DNA of 64,000 nucleotides from Azospirillum sp. RU38E (GCF_900188385.1 NZ_FZOI01000012.1:107961-171960); one strand, 5' to 3'. Shown: positions 17,333 to 26,976, numbered from the stretch's first letter. The notes: a model not told the origin generated them from the sequence alone. Program-made: numbers and translations.

Positions 17333-17387
17333 CGGCTTGGCATCGTCCATCCCGGACCACATATAAAGCGGAGAGGGGAGACGATGG

Positions 17388-17825
17388 ATGCCCGAACAGA
17401 CACCCGAGATGGATCAAGTTGCCGAGGAGGCGTTGCGCGTCGATCCGCAGAAGCTGGTGCGCGACAGCAAACTGGTGCTGGCCCGCTTCTGGGGCAAGCT
17501 GCGTGACAATCTTGCCCGCATTCCCTTTGCGGAAAAGCTGATCGCCACCTTCTATGCTGCCACCGACCCGGCCACGCCGTTCCGCGCCAAAGCCATTCTG
17601 ATGGGGGCGCTGGCCTATTTCATCATGCCGGTGGATGTCATCCCCGATTTCATCGTCGGGCTGGGCTTCACCGATGATGCGGCTGTGTTGATGCTGGCTT
17701 TGCGGACCGTCACCACATCCATCCTGCCCCGCCACCATGATCAGGCCCGCGCCTGGCTGGTCAGCCACAAGGTCAGCCCGACGGATGAGGCGGAAATCCA
17801 GGCCGGTCCGGTGATTGAGAATTGA
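17388..17825 (+). CDS. YkvA-like (DUF1232) membrane protein
   Basis: The product has 145 residues. The central segment AILMGALAYFIMPVDVIPDFI is the DUF1232 signature, here within a hydrophobic region (about residues 65-90). The family is small, membrane-associated and of unknown function. The start ATG at 17388 is preceded by GGGGAGACG. It follows the HTH-citrate synthase by 55 bases on the same strand. Confidence 0.85.
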   Translation: MPEQTPEMDQVAEEALRVDPQKLVRDSKLVLARFWGKLRDNLARIPFAEKLIATFYAATDPATPFRAKAILMGALAYFIMPVDVIPDFIVGLGFTDDAAVLMLALRTVTTSILPRHHDQARAWLVSHKVSPTDEAEIQAGPVIEN

Positions 17826-17882
17826 GTGTGTGTCCGGAAAGCTTTCTTTTTTCAAGCTCTTACGCGATTTAAAATTCTGTAT

Positions 17883-17971
17883 CACCGTCACCCCGGCGAA
17901 GGCCGGGGTCCAGTTTCGTGAAGCAAGGCGCCTGTGATTCTGGACCCCGGCCTTCGCCGGGGTGACGGTGA
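17883..17971. repeat. Palindromic repeat B, copy 1 (paired arms)
   Basis: CACCGTCACCCCGGCGAAGG and its inverted partner ending GGGGTGACGGTG are separated by about 30 bases, so the whole element forms a long stem. The same core recurs near 33679 and 51718, all in intergenic DNA. Confidence 0.85.
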
Positions 17972-18039
17972 GGATAAAGCAATGAATTGATAATAAACGA
18001 AAAAATTTCAAACAGACACTGAGGGAATGGCTTTTGGTA

Positions 18040-18912
18040 TTATAACCTCTCCTGCAAGGCGGCAATGAACAGCCGAACCTTGGGCGGGATCAGTCTTGGG
18101 CTGGGGGTGATGGCCCAAATGCCCCAGGGTTCCGGAACCGCATCCGCCAGCTCCACCGGCACCAGGACGCCGGCCGCCACCTCCTGCGCGGCATTCCAGG
18201 CCGCCATGCAGGCGATACCGGCCCCGGCGATACAGGCGGCCTGCACGGCATCAATGCTGTTGGCGGTCAACCGCCCCTCCATCCGATGGTGCAGCACCCG
18301 CCCATCAATCAGGAAATCCCAATAAGGCAAACTGGTCTGGATCAGGCAATCATGCCCCGCCAGATCGGCCAAGGCGCGCGGGCAACCGCGTGCCGCCAGA
18401 TAGGCGGGGGACGCGAAAAGCTGGCGTGTGCTGTCCCCCAGCCGGCGGGCCATCTGGCTGTTTTCCAGCGGCTTGCCGACGCGGATCGCCAAATCCACCC
18501 CATCGGCTGCCAGATCCAGCCGCAGATCGGTCACCACCAGTTCCACCCGCAAGGCTGGATGCGCCGCCAGGAAGGGGGGCAGCAACGGGGCAATCACCTT
18601 GCGGGCAAAGGCGCTGGACGCACTGACCCGCAGCAGGCCCGATGCGCCCAGCGCTTCCGGCCGCACGGCATCACGCGCGCCGGCCGCCCCCTCCAACAGG
18701 GCGCGGGCATGGGGCAGAAACGCCTCCCCCGCCGTGGTCAATGACAGGGCACGCGTGGTGCGGTGAACCAGCCGCACCCCCAGTTCCGCCTCCAGCGCTG
18801 CCAGCCGGCGGGAGGCCACCATGGGGGCAATGCCCAGCCGCCGGGCGGCCGCGGCCAGACTGCCGCTGGCCACGGCTTCGACCAGAACCTCGGCATCGGT
18901 CAGGTTGATCAT
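18040..18912 (-). CDS. LysR-family regulator
   Basis: The product has 290 residues. The N-terminal winged HTH includes SGSLAAAARRLGIAPMVASR and LEAELGVRLVHRTTR. A periplasmic-binding-like effector domain follows. Its closeness in pattern to CrgA/DsdC-type LysR proteins is by eye only. It is divergent from an MFS transporter gene across about 98 bases, the classic layout of a regulator and its target. A palindrome TATCG-N5-CGATA (18912-18926) overlaps its own start. Confidence 0.92.
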   Translation of the reverse strand: MINLTDAEVLVEAVASGSLAAAARRLGIAPMVASRRLAALEAELGVRLVHRTTRALSLTTAGEAFLPHARALLEGAAGARDAVRPEALGASGLLRVSASSAFARKVIAPLLPPFLAAHPALRVELVVTDLRLDLAADGVDLAIRVGKPLENSQMARRLGDSTRQLFASPAYLAARGCPRALADLAGHDCLIQTSLPYWDFLIDGRVLHHRMEGRLTANSIDAVQAACIAGAGIACMAAWNAAQEVAAGVLVPVELADAVPEPWGIWAITPSPRLIPPKVRLFIAALQERL

Positions 18913-19010
18913 ATCGCTTTCCGATAGGCTGGCATATCAATCCAACAAACTACCGCCAAATTTCGATATAATCCAGATTGCGCCCATGAATCGCTAACGG
19001 AGTGATCGTC

Positions 19011-20198
19011 ATGGACAGCCAAGCAATGGCCGCCGGCCCCGTTCCCCAGGCACATCCGCTGAGCCGGACGCTGACCTTTGCCCTGGCGGCGGGGGCCGGG
19101 GTGGCGGCGGCCAATATCTATTACAACCAGCCCATGCTGGGGCTGATCGGCCAGGAATTGGGCGACGGCGTCAGCCTGGTGCCCACGGCGACGCAGCTGG
19201 GCTATGCCACCGGCCTGTTCCTGCTGGTGCCACTGGCCGACATGCTGGAACGCCGCGCCCTGGTGGTGGGCACCTTTCTGGCGCTGGCCCTGGCCCTGGC
19301 TGGGGCGGCCCTGGCACCGGGGGCCGGCACGCTGATCGCGGCATCGCTGCTGATCGGACTGTTCAGCACCGTGGCGCAACAGATCGTGCCCTTTGCCGCG
19401 CATCTGGCCCCGGCGCACAAGCGGGGTGCGGTGGTGGGCACGGTGATGTCCGGCCTGCTGACAGGCATCCTGCTCAGCCGCACCATCGCCGGGCTGGTGG
19501 CCAGCCATGGCGGCTGGCGCACCATGTTCTGGCTGGCCGTGCCGGTGGCGCTGGCCATGGCAGGCTGGATGGCCCTGCACCTGCCGAAAAGCCCGGCAGA
19601 GGGCCGGCTGCGCTATGGCACCATGCTGAAATCGCTGCTGCATCTGTGGCTGGAACTGCCGGCCCTGCGGCTGGCGGCCCTGACCCAGGCCCTGATGTTC
19701 GGTGCCTTCAGCGTGTTCTGGACCGTGCTGGCCCTGCGCCTGCAACAGCCGGATTACGCGCTGGGGGCCGATGTCGCCGGGCTGTTCGGTGTGCTGGGGC
19801 TGGTGGGCATCCTGGCCGCCCCGCTGTCCGGCCGGCTGGCCGATCGGGGCGGGCCTGCCACCGTGGTGCGCGCCGGTGCCGCGCTGACCCTGGCCGCCTG
19901 GGCGATCTTCGGCCTGTGGCAGAGCCTGACCGGGCTGGTGCTGGGGGTGATCGTGCTGGATCTGGCGGTGCAAGCGGCCCTGATCTCCAACCAGCATATC
20001 GTCTTCTCCCTGCGGCCGCAGGCCCGCGCCCGGGTCAATACCCTGTTCATGGGCTCCATGTTCATCGGCGGTGGTTTTGGCTCGGCCGCCGCCATGCAGC
20101 TCTGGCCCCTGGCCGGCTGGGCGGGTGTCAGCCTTTTGGGCGTGGGCCTGTCGCTGCTGGCCCTGCTGGCGCAACTGGTGGTGCGGCGGGGGCACTGA
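19011..20198 (+). CDS. MFS transporter (DHA1/YnfM-like)
   Basis: I choose ATG at 19011 (395 residues), which has ACGGAG 9 bases upstream, over GTG at 19002. About 12 hydrophobic segments are visible. The N-terminal [15 protein letters not shown] segment and a loop with [13 protein letters not shown] resemble DHA1-type drug or arabinose-like exporters. It is divergent from the LysR gene and likely controlled by it. The substrate is unknown. Confidence 0.88.
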   Translation: MDSQAMAAGPVPQAHPLSRTLTFALAAGAGVAAANIYYNQPMLGLIGQELGDGVSLVPTATQLGYATGLFLLVPLADMLERRALVVGTFLALALALAGAALAPGAGTLIAASLLIGLFSTVAQQIVPFAAHLAPAHKRGAVVGTVMSGLLTGILLSRTIAGLVASHGGWRTMFWLAVPVALAMAGWMALHLPKSPAEGRLRYGTMLKSLLHLWLELPALRLAALTQALMFGAFSVFWTVLALRLQQPDYALGADVAGLFGVLGLVGILAAPLSGRLADRGGPATVVRAGAALTLAAWAIFGLWQSLTGLVLGVIVLDLAVQAALISNQHIVFSLRPQARARVNTLFMGSMFIGGGFGSAAAMQLWPLAGWAGVSLLGVGLSLLALLAQLVVRRGH

Positions 20199-20238
20199 AG
20201 ACCCCTGCCAGCCAGATAGCCTCGATACAATAACGATC

Positions 20239-21132
20239 CTATGCCGCCTCCGCCTTTTCCTCCATTGGGGCGAGTTCCAGCACCGCGCTGCGGATCAGGC
20301 CGATCAGGCTGTTGATCGGCGCGGTACCGCCGGCCCGGCTGGCCAGGGTCATGGAGACATCGGGCAGTGCCGGCAAGCCTTCCTCCAGCACCGGGGACAT
20401 GGTGCCGAACAAAACGGTGCGGCAGGTGATGCCCAGCCCGGCCCGCACCGCCGCCCGCAGGGTGGAGAGGTTGGGCGTTTCCAGCACCACGCGATAGGAA
20501 CGGCCCGCCGCATCCAGGGCGGCGATGGCCGCCTCCCGGAAACGGCAGGGTTTTTCCAGCACGGCCAGCGGCAGGACCGGTTCGGCAAGCAGTTCGGCAT
20601 CCCCCAGCCAGCGCATCGGTTCCGTCCGCACACTGGCGGGGTCGCCGGCCGGACCGAAGCCGGCGACAATATCCAGCCGATCCGTCTCCAGCATCTCCAG
20701 CAATTCCAGCGTGCCGGCCACACGGGCCTGTAATTGCGCGCGCGGATGCAGCTTGGCGAATTGCGCCAGCACGCCGGTCAGCAGGGTTTCAGAGACATCC
20801 TGCACCATGCCCACCCGCAAAGGCCCGGCGACATCATCCCCGGCCAGCGCCGCCACCGCCTCATCATTCAAAGTCAGCATCCGCCTTGCATAGCCCAACA
20901 GGGTGATGCCGGCCGGCGTCAGCGCCAGCCGCCGCCCGTCGCGCACGAACAGGGGCGTCTGCACCAGATCCTCCAGCCGCTTCATCTGCAAGCTGAGTGC
21001 GGATTGGGTGAGATAGATGCGCTCCGTCGCCTTCTGCAGGGTGCCGGCATCCACGATCACAGCAAAACTGCGCAACAGATCGGTGGGCAGATTGGGGGGC
21101 ATCATGCTGGCTCCATCATGCTTGAGCGACAT
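20239..21132 (-). CDS. LysR-family regulator of the adjacent sulfonate genes
   Basis: The product has up to 297 residues; starts at 21105 or 21102 (MMPPNLP) are equally plausible. The HTH region reads GTLQKATERIYLTQSALSLQ followed by LVQTPLFVRDGRR. It is divergent from the ssuC gene and lies convergent to the MFS gene. The divergent region has a T-N11-A LysR-type motif. It probably controls the sulfonate importer in response to sulfur or substrate (inference). Confidence 0.9.
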   Translation of the reverse strand: MSLKHDGASMMPPNLPTDLLRSFAVIVDAGTLQKATERIYLTQSALSLQMKRLEDLVQTPLFVRDGRRLALTPAGITLLGYARRMLTLNDEAVAALAGDDVAGPLRVGMVQDVSETLLTGVLAQFAKLHPRAQLQARVAGTLELLEMLETDRLDIVAGFGPAGDPASVRTEPMRWLGDAELLAEPVLPLAVLEKPCRFREAAIAALDAAGRSYRVVLETPNLSTLRAAVRAGLGITCRTVLFGTMSPVLEEGLPALPDVSMTLASRAGGTAPINSLIGLIRSAVLELAPMEEKAEAA

Positions 21133-21168
21133 TTAAGGGGGGCTTGAGCGAATTTCCATTTACCCTAT

Positions 21169-21230
21169 GGATTTTGTATGGATATCATACATCATCGAAT
21201 GTGTGAGTATCTTTTTTATACACAAAATCC
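21169..21230. promoter_or_regulatory. Probable LysR operator upstream of ssuC
   Basis: GTATG-N5-CATAC (21176-21190) contains a T-N11-A LysR box. It sits within a wider inverted repeat, GGATTTTGT (21169-21177) and ACAAAATCC (21222-21230). The site lies between the divergent LysR gene and ssuC. Confidence 0.5.
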
Positions 21231-21245
21231 TGTGTGGTGAAGCCA

Positions 21246-22082
21246 ATGACCAGCATCGTCTCCTCCGACAGCGTCGCGCGTGGCAGCATGGGTGACCCGG
21301 TGCGCAGCCTGAAGCGTATCGCCTCCAAGCTTTGGAATCCCCGCGCCACCTCCCCCTTGCTGCTGTTGCTGTTGTGGGAAATCGGCGCCCGCACCGGGGT
21401 GATCCCGCCGCGCGTGCTGGCCGCCCCGTCGGCGGTGGTCGGCACCTTCATGGACATGACCCTGTCGGGGGAACTGCCCTGGCATCTGGGCGTCTCCCTG
21501 CTGCGGGTGCTGGCCGGGCTGGCCATCGGGGTGGCGGTGGGGGCCGCGCTGGCGCTCGCCGCCGGCCTGACCCGCCGGGGCGAAGTGCTGGTCGACCCGC
21601 CCTTGCAAATGCTGCGCACCCTGCCGCTGCTGGCCCTGGTGCCGCTGTTCATCGTCTGGTTCGGTATTGGCGAAGCGCCCAAGATCGGGCTCATCGCGCT
21701 GGGCGCGCTGTTCCCGGTTTATTTAAACCTTTTCAACGGTATCCGCTCCGTTGATGCCAAATTGGTTGAGGCGGCGCGGGTTTTCGGCCTGTCGCGGCGG
21801 GAATTGATCCGCCATGTCGTGCTGCCGGGGGCGGCACCCGGTTTCCTGCTGGGCCTGCGCTATGCGCTGGGGGTGGCTTGGCTCTGCCTGGTGGTGGCCG
21901 AACAGATCAACGCCGCCTCCGGCCTGGGGGCCCTGGTGAACAGCGCCCGTGATTTCCTGCGCACCGATGTGATCGTGCTCTGCCTGCTGGTCTATGCCGG
22001 CATCGGGCTGGCCGCCGATTCCCTGGTGCGGGCGCTGGAACGGCGCGCACTGGCCTGGCGTCCCTCTTTCCTGGAGAATTGA
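21246..22082 (+). CDS. ssuC: Sulfonate-type ABC importer permease
   Basis: The product is 278 residues from ATG 21246 (GTG at 21234 is also possible). About six hydrophobic segments surround a coupling loop EAARVFGLSRRELIRHVVLP. The early WEIGARTGVIPPRVLAAPS segment is typical of SsuC/TauC permeases. With SsuB and a substrate-binding lipoprotein (25969) it should import an alkanesulfonate or related organosulfur compound. Confidence 0.88.
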   Translation: MTSIVSSDSVARGSMGDPVRSLKRIASKLWNPRATSPLLLLLLWEIGARTGVIPPRVLAAPSAVVGTFMDMTLSGELPWHLGVSLLRVLAGLAIGVAVGAALALAAGLTRRGEVLVDPPLQMLRTLPLLALVPLFIVWFGIGEAPKIGLIALGALFPVYLNLFNGIRSVDAKLVEAARVFGLSRRELIRHVVLPGAAPGFLLGLRYALGVAWLCLVVAEQINAASGLGALVNSARDFLRTDVIVLCLLVYAGIGLAADSLVRALERRALAWRPSFLEN

Positions 22083-22085
22083 ACC

Positions 22086-22850
22086 ATGTCGGTCGCCAAT
22101 CCCCGCCTGCGTCTGGTGAATGACAGCGAAACCGCTGTGGAACCCGTTGTCCGCCTGCGCCAGTTAAACCGTCATTTCGGCAAGAACCACATTCTCCGCG
22201 ATCTGGACCTGGATATCGGCAAGAGCGAATTCATCGCCCTGCTGGGTCGCTCCGGTTCCGGCAAGACGACGCTGCTGAAGCTGCTGGCCGGGATTGATCA
22301 GGCCGATGGGGGGGAATTCACCGCCCCGGCCAATCGCACCGTCGTGTTTCAGGAACCGCGCCTGCTGCCCTGGAAGAAGGTGTGGGAGAATGTGGCCCTG
22401 GGGCTGCCGGGCAGCGAAGGCCGCACCCGCGCCCTGCAGGCGCTGGAAGAGGTGGGGCTGGCCCATCGGGTGGATGCCTGGCCCGGCACCCTGTCGGGCG
22501 GGGAGGCGCAGCGGGCGGCCCTGGCCCGCGCCCTGGTGCGCGAACCGGAACTGCTGCTGCTGGACGAGCCGTTTGCCTCCCTGGACGCGCTGACCCGCAT
22601 CCGGATGCATGGGCTGGTGGATGCGTTGTGGCGGGCGCACCGGCCCGCCGTGCTGATCGTCACCCATGATGTGGACGAGGCGCTGTTGCTGGCCGACCGC
22701 GTGCTGATGCTGGACCAGGGGCGCATCACCCTGGATGAACCGGTGGCCGCCGCCCGCCCCCGCACCCTGGCCGACCCGCAGATTCAGGCCCAGCGTACCC
22801 GCCTGCTGGCGCGGCTGGGCGTCACCCCCAAGGGAGAGGACCGGCCATGA
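22086..22850 (+). CDS. ssuB: Sulfonate-type ABC importer ATPase
   Basis: The product has 254 residues. It shows Walker A GRSGSGKT (about 54-61), a Q-loop FQEPRLLPW, the LSGGEAQR signature and Walker B LLLLDEPFASLD. These features, especially EPRLLPW, are typical of the SsuB/TauB group. It begins 3 bases after ssuC and its stop overlaps the next gene. Confidence 0.92.
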   Translation: MSVANPRLRLVNDSETAVEPVVRLRQLNRHFGKNHILRDLDLDIGKSEFIALLGRSGSGKTTLLKLLAGIDQADGGEFTAPANRTVVFQEPRLLPWKKVWENVALGLPGSEGRTRALQALEEVGLAHRVDAWPGTLSGGEAQRAALARALVREPELLLLDEPFASLDALTRIRMHGLVDALWRAHRPAVLIVTHDVDEALLLADRVLMLDQGRITLDEPVAAARPRTLADPQIQAQRTRLLARLGVTPKGEDRP

Positions 22851-24004
22851 CCGGCGCCACCATCACCCGTTTCCCGCGCGAAAGCGCCACCAGCCCGGTG
22901 GATGACGCCATCCTGGCCGAGCTGACCCAGCGCTTCGCCGCCACCGCCGGCCAGCATGACCGCGACGCCACCTTCCCCATCCAGAATATCGCCCTGCTGC
23001 ATCAACACCGGCTACTGGCCCTGACCGCCCCGCGGGAATGGGGCGGGCGGGAAGCCGATCTGGCCATCGCCCTGAAAGTGGTGCAGGCCGTGGCCAAGGG
23101 CGAGCCGGCCACGGCCCTGGTGCTGGTGATGCAGTATCTGCATCATGCCCGCATCAAGGATGCCGGCTTTCCGGAACATCTGGCCCGCCACGTTATCGGC
23201 GATGCCGTGCAGCGCGGGGCGCTGATCAATTCCCTGCGGGTGGAGCCGGACCTGGGCACGCCGGCGCGGGGCGGTTTGCCCGCCACCGTCGCCCGCCGGG
23301 TTTCCGATGGCTGGCGCATCAGCGGGCGCAAACTCTACTCCACCGGCAGCACGGTGCTGGATTGGTTTGTCGTCTGGGCCCGCAGCGATGATGAGACGCC
23401 GCTGGTCGGTGGCTGGCTGGTGCCGGCCAAGGCCCCCGGCATCCGGATCGAGGAAACCTGGGACCATCACGGCCTGCGCGCCAGCGTCAGCCATGATGTG
23501 GTGCTGGAAGATGTCTGGGTGCCGGCCGACCATGCGCTGTCGCCCCAGCCGGTGGGCGGCCCGCCCGCCTTCGATCCTGGCTTCCTGCGCTGGGCCAATG
23601 TGCTGACAGCCGGCATCTATGATGCCGTGGCCCAGGCGGCGCGGGACTGGTTCATCGGCTGGGCCAAGTCCCGCGTGCCGGCCAATCTGGGCGCGCCCCT
23701 GTCCAGCCTGCCGCGCTATCAGGAAACGTTGGGCACCATTGACGGGCTGCTGCTGACCAACCGCCTGCTGCTGCAATCGGCGGCCACCCAGGATCTGGCC
23801 ACGGTGGAAGCCAACCTGATCAAGCATCTGGTGACGGAAAACGCCATCGCGGCGGTGGAAAAGGCCATTGCCATCGGCGGCAACCCGGCGCTGACCCGCG
23901 CCAATCCGCTGGAACGCCATTACCGCGACGTGCTGTGTGGCCGCATCCACATGCCCCAGGCCGATGTGGTGCTGACCGCCGCCGGCCGCAAGGCTTTTGG
24001 TTAA
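22847..24004 (+). CDS. SfnB/DszC-like flavin-dependent monooxygenase (acyl-CoA dehydrogenase fold)
   Basis: The product has 385 residues and the acyl-CoA dehydrogenase fold, with GWRISGRKLYSTGS, a WDHHGLRASVSHDVVLEDVW segment and a C-terminal HYRDVLCGRIHMPQAD. These features match the SfnB/DszC group, which use reduced FMN to oxygenate organosulfur compounds, rather than true acyl-CoA dehydrogenases. It overlaps ssuB by 4 bases, which supports a sulfur-acquisition role. The substrate is not deducible. Confidence 0.85.
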   Translation: MTGATITRFPRESATSPVDDAILAELTQRFAATAGQHDRDATFPIQNIALLHQHRLLALTAPREWGGREADLAIALKVVQAVAKGEPATALVLVMQYLHHARIKDAGFPEHLARHVIGDAVQRGALINSLRVEPDLGTPARGGLPATVARRVSDGWRISGRKLYSTGSTVLDWFVVWARSDDETPLVGGWLVPAKAPGIRIEETWDHHGLRASVSHDVVLEDVWVPADHALSPQPVGGPPAFDPGFLRWANVLTAGIYDAVAQAARDWFIGWAKSRVPANLGAPLSSLPRYQETLGTIDGLLLTNRLLLQSAATQDLATVEANLIKHLVTENAIAAVEKAIAIGGNPALTRANPLERHYRDVLCGRIHMPQADVVLTAAGRKAFG

Positions 24005-24016
24005 CGTCCGCCCTCA

Positions 24017-24126
24017 AACGCCGGGCGCCGCCATCCGGCGGCTTGGCTTACGGCACCATGGGGTGCCGGGCTGGCGGTCGCCAGCCTCCAAGCTGCCAAG
24101 GGTCAAACCCTTGACAGCTTGGCTTT
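24017..24126. repeat. Dispersed hairpin repeat A, copy 3 (divergent, covarying)
   Basis: It shares the CGCCGGGCG, GCTTGGCTTACG and GGCGGTCGCCAGCCTCC blocks with the other copies. The right hairpin has arms CCAAGCTG and CAGCTTGG instead of CCAATCCG and CGGATTGG. Both arms changed together, so pairing is conserved. It lies between the SfnB-like gene and the hydroxyacid dehydrogenase within an apparent operon. Confidence 0.8.
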
Positions 24127-24161
24127 ACCCGTCCGCCGCCCTTTTCCCAAGGTTGATGCCC

Positions 24162-25109
24162 ATGTCCGGTCTGGTTGTTGCCAGCCAGTTGAACGACCAG
24201 TTCAACGCCCTGCTGGCCCAGCGCCTCCCTGATGCCACCATTCAGTCGCTGGCCCCCGGCGTGCCGGACGATGTGCCGGAAACGGCGCGTGTGCTGGTGG
24301 CCCTGCCCTTCCGCAAAGCGGGTCAGCCCTTTCCGCCTCGCCCCGCCGGCTGGCCCTTTAATCTGAAACTGGTGCAACTGGCCTCCAGCGGGATCGATTT
24401 CTATCCCGACTGGTTGTTCGAGGGGACTGCCGTGGCCTCTGCGCGCGGCACCTCGGCCAATGCCCTGGCGGAATTCGCCCTGGCCGGCATCTTCGCCGCA
24501 GCCAAGCGGCTGCCGGATATCTGGATCGATCATCCCGACCGCTGGGCGCACCAGCCGCTGGCCACGGTGCGCGGGTCGGTGCTGGGCATTGTCGGGCTGG
24601 GGGCAGCGGGGTCGGCGCTGGCCCGTCTCGCCCTGGCCTTGGGAATGCGGGTGCTGGCCGTACGCCGGTCCGACCGGCCGTCGCCGGTGGCCGGGGTGGA
24701 ACTGGCCGCCGACCTGCCCAGCCTGTTCGCCCAGGCCGACCATCTGGTGCTGGCCGCCCCGCTGACGCCGGAAACCCACCATCTGGTCAATGAGGCGCTG
24801 CTGCGCCATGCCAAGCCCGGCCTGCACCTGATCAACATCGCCCGTGGTGCCCTGGTGGATGACGATGCCCTGCTGGCCGCCCTGGAAGATGGCCGCCTGT
24901 CGCGCGCCACGCTGGATGTCACCCATCCCGAACCGCTGCCGGCGGGCCATCCCTTCTATCACCATCCGCGCATCCGCCTGTCGCCGCACACCTCCGTGCT
25001 GACGCCGGACCAGCGCGACAATCTGGCCGCCAAGGTGGCCGATAATCTGATCCGTTTCACGAACAACCAGCCGCTGGCCGATCTTGTCGACCGCCAGCGC
25101 GGCTATTGA
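24162..25109 (+). CDS. D-2-hydroxyacid dehydrogenase (NAD-dependent)
   Basis: I choose ATG 24162 (AAGG 9 bases upstream), giving 315 residues; ATG 24156 would add two residues. The Rossmann motif GIVGLGAAGSALA is present, followed by the INIARGALVDDDALLAAL stretch with the substrate Arg, and a catalytic-type SPHTS His near the C-terminus. It would reduce a 2-keto acid or oxidise a D-2-hydroxy acid. It is embedded in the sulfonate gene set and directly precedes the aldolase. Confidence 0.88.
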   Translation: MSGLVVASQLNDQFNALLAQRLPDATIQSLAPGVPDDVPETARVLVALPFRKAGQPFPPRPAGWPFNLKLVQLASSGIDFYPDWLFEGTAVASARGTSANALAEFALAGIFAAAKRLPDIWIDHPDRWAHQPLATVRGSVLGIVGLGAAGSALARLALALGMRVLAVRRSDRPSPVAGVELAADLPSLFAQADHLVLAAPLTPETHHLVNEALLRHAKPGLHLINIARGALVDDDALLAALEDGRLSRATLDVTHPEPLPAGHPFYHHPRIRLSPHTSVLTPDQRDNLAAKVADNLIRFTNNQPLADLVDRQRGY

Positions 25110-25123
25110 TGGAGCCCCCCGCC

Positions 25124-25972
25124 ATGAGCCTTCGCCTCGCCGCCCGGCGCAACAATCCGGCTGACACCAGCCCAGAGGCCCCCTTCATCCTGCCGCGCCC
25201 GGTGGAGCTGACCAATCTGGACTGGCGCAGCGCCGTACCGCGCTACCCGGATATCGAACAGGAACGGCTTTACCGCAAGCAGCGGCTGGCCGCGTCCTTC
25301 CGGCTGTTCGCCCGCTATGGCTTCGACATGGGCGGGGCCGGGCATATCACCGCGCGCGACCCGGAACATCCCGACCATTTCTGGGTCAATCCGGCGGGCG
25401 TCTTCTTCGGCCATGTCCGGGTGCGCGACCTGCTGCTGGTCAACCATCATGGCGAGATCGTGCAGGGCAAGGGCCTGTTGAACCGCGCCGCGTTTGCCAT
25501 CCATTCCGAATTGCACAAGGCCCGGCCCGATGTCATCGCCGCCGCGCACAGCCACGGCATCTATGGCAAGGCCTGGTCCAGCCTGGGCCGGTTGCTGGAC
25601 CCGCTGACGCAGGATAGCTGCGCCTTCTATCAGGACCATGTGATCTTCCGCGATTTCAGCGGCGTGGTGCTGGATAGCAGCGAAGGCGAACGCATTGCCG
25701 AAGCCTTGGGCGACAAGTCTGCCGCCATCTTGCAGAACCATGGCTTCCTGACTGTGGGGAACAGCGTGGATGGCGCCGTCTGGCGCTATATCGCCTTTGA
25801 AAATGCCGCCCATGCCCAGTTGCTGGCCGAAGCCGCCGGCAAGCCGCAGGTGCTGTCGCATGAGGTGGCCAGCCACACCAACGGACAGGTGGGCAAGGAA
25901 ACCGGCTCCTGGTTCTCCTTCCAGCCGCTGTTCGATCTGGTCGCCCGCGAAGAACCGGACCTGTTCGAATGA
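25124..25972 (+). CDS. Class II aldolase/adducin-family protein
   Basis: I choose ATG 25124 with GGAG at 25111-25114, giving 282 residues; ATG 25109 overlapping the prior stop is an alternative. The metal-binding HSHG motif and a NHGFLTVG motif fit the class II aldolase fold, as does MGGAGHIT near residue 70. Members act as aldolases, epimerases or decarboxylases on small sugars and hydroxy acids. With the dehydrogenase it may process the carbon skeleton left after desulfonation (inference). Confidence 0.85.
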   Translation: MSLRLAARRNNPADTSPEAPFILPRPVELTNLDWRSAVPRYPDIEQERLYRKQRLAASFRLFARYGFDMGGAGHITARDPEHPDHFWVNPAGVFFGHVRVRDLLLVNHHGEIVQGKGLLNRAAFAIHSELHKARPDVIAAAHSHGIYGKAWSSLGRLLDPLTQDSCAFYQDHVIFRDFSGVVLDSSEGERIAEALGDKSAAILQNHGFLTVGNSVDGAVWRYIAFENAAHAQLLAEAAGKPQVLSHEVASHTNGQVGKETGSWFSFQPLFDLVAREEPDLFE

Positions 25973-26976
25973 CGGCATCCTTCATTCTCCCCCGCCGGTC
26001 GGTGCTGCTGGGTGGCCTGTCGCTGCTGGCGCTGGCCGGTTGCGGCAAGGAGTCACCGCAGAATGAGAAGACAGCCGGCGGTGGTGCCGACGCGGCTGCT
26101 TCGACCCTGCGCATCGGCACCTATCGCGGCCAGTATCAGGAATTCTTCAAGGAAGCCGGGGTTGATCAATTCCCCTATGGCGTCAGCTATTCCTATTTCG
26201 CGGGCGGCAACCTGATTGCGGAGGCAATCAATGGTGGCTCCATCGATATTGGCAGCATGAGTGAGATACCGCCGATTTTCATCGCATCGGCCAGCGCGCC
26301 GATGCGGCTGGTTGCCACCATCAAGGGGGAAGTGACGTCGCAGGTGGTGCTGGTGCCGGAGAATTCCGCCATCCGCACGGTGGCAGAGCTGAAGGGCAAG
26401 CGCATCGGTTATGTCCGCGCCACCACCTCCCATTACATCCTGGTGCGGCTGTTGCAGGAAGCCGGCATCGGCTGGGGCGATATCACGCCCGTGGCCCTGT
26501 CACCGCAGGATGGGTTGGCCGCCTTCGGGCGGGGCGATCTGGATGCCTGGATTGTCTATGGCGTGCAGGGCAGCCAGGCCCGCCTGACCTACAAGGCGCG
26601 GGTGCTGACCGACGGGCGGGGCCGCCTGTCGGGCAATTACGTCTTTGCCGCCTCCACCACCGCGCTCGCGGATGAAGGCAAGCGCAAGGCCATTGCCGAT
26701 TTCCTGCACCGTGTCACCCGCGCCTATCAGTGGGCCGACCAGAACCCGGATGCCTGGGCCGCCCGCCTGTCCAAGGAAACCGGCGTGGCAGCAGAAATTT
26801 TCCTGCTGCAGCACCGGGAACGGGATCGGCCCTATGAATTGGCCAAGGTTGAACCGGAAGCCATCCAGTCGCAACAGCAGGTGGCCGACGCCTTCGCCGA
26901 TGCCGGCTTGATCCCGGCCAAAATCGACGTGGCCAAGCTGTGGGACGACCGGTTGAACGGGTTGCTGGCGGGGTGA
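25969..26976 (+). CDS. ssuA: Sulfonate-type ABC substrate-binding lipoprotein
   Basis: The product has 335 residues. The N-terminus RRSVLLGGLSLLALAGC shows a signal with lipobox Cys near residue 24. The mature domain RIGTYRGQYQEFFKEAG, then AEAINGGSIDIGSMSE and KGKRIGYVRATTSHYILVRL, matches SsuA/TauA-like binding proteins. It starts by a 4-base overlap with the aldolase and completes the importer begun by ssuCB. Confidence 0.88.
   Translation: MTASFILPRRSVLLGGLSLLALAGCGKESPQNEKTAGGGADAAASTLRIGTYRGQYQEFFKEAGVDQFPYGVSYSYFAGGNLIAEAINGGSIDIGSMSEIPPIFIASASAPMRLVATIKGEVTSQVVLVPENSAIRTVAELKGKRIGYVRATTSHYILVRLLQEAGIGWGDITPVALSPQDGLAAFGRGDLDAWIVYGVQGSQARLTYKARVLTDGRGRLSGNYVFAASTTALADEGKRKAIADFLHRVTRAYQWADQNPDAWAARLSKETGVAAEIFLLQHRERDRPYELAKVEPEAIQSQQQVADAFADAGLIPAKIDVAKLWDDRLNGLLAG

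Noticed and set aside
14972..17362. A minus-strand open frame of about 796 codons
   Set aside because: Only its last 357 codons encode a citrate synthase; the rest is antisense to the HTH-citrate synthase and has low-complexity Gly/Arg/Gln sequence.
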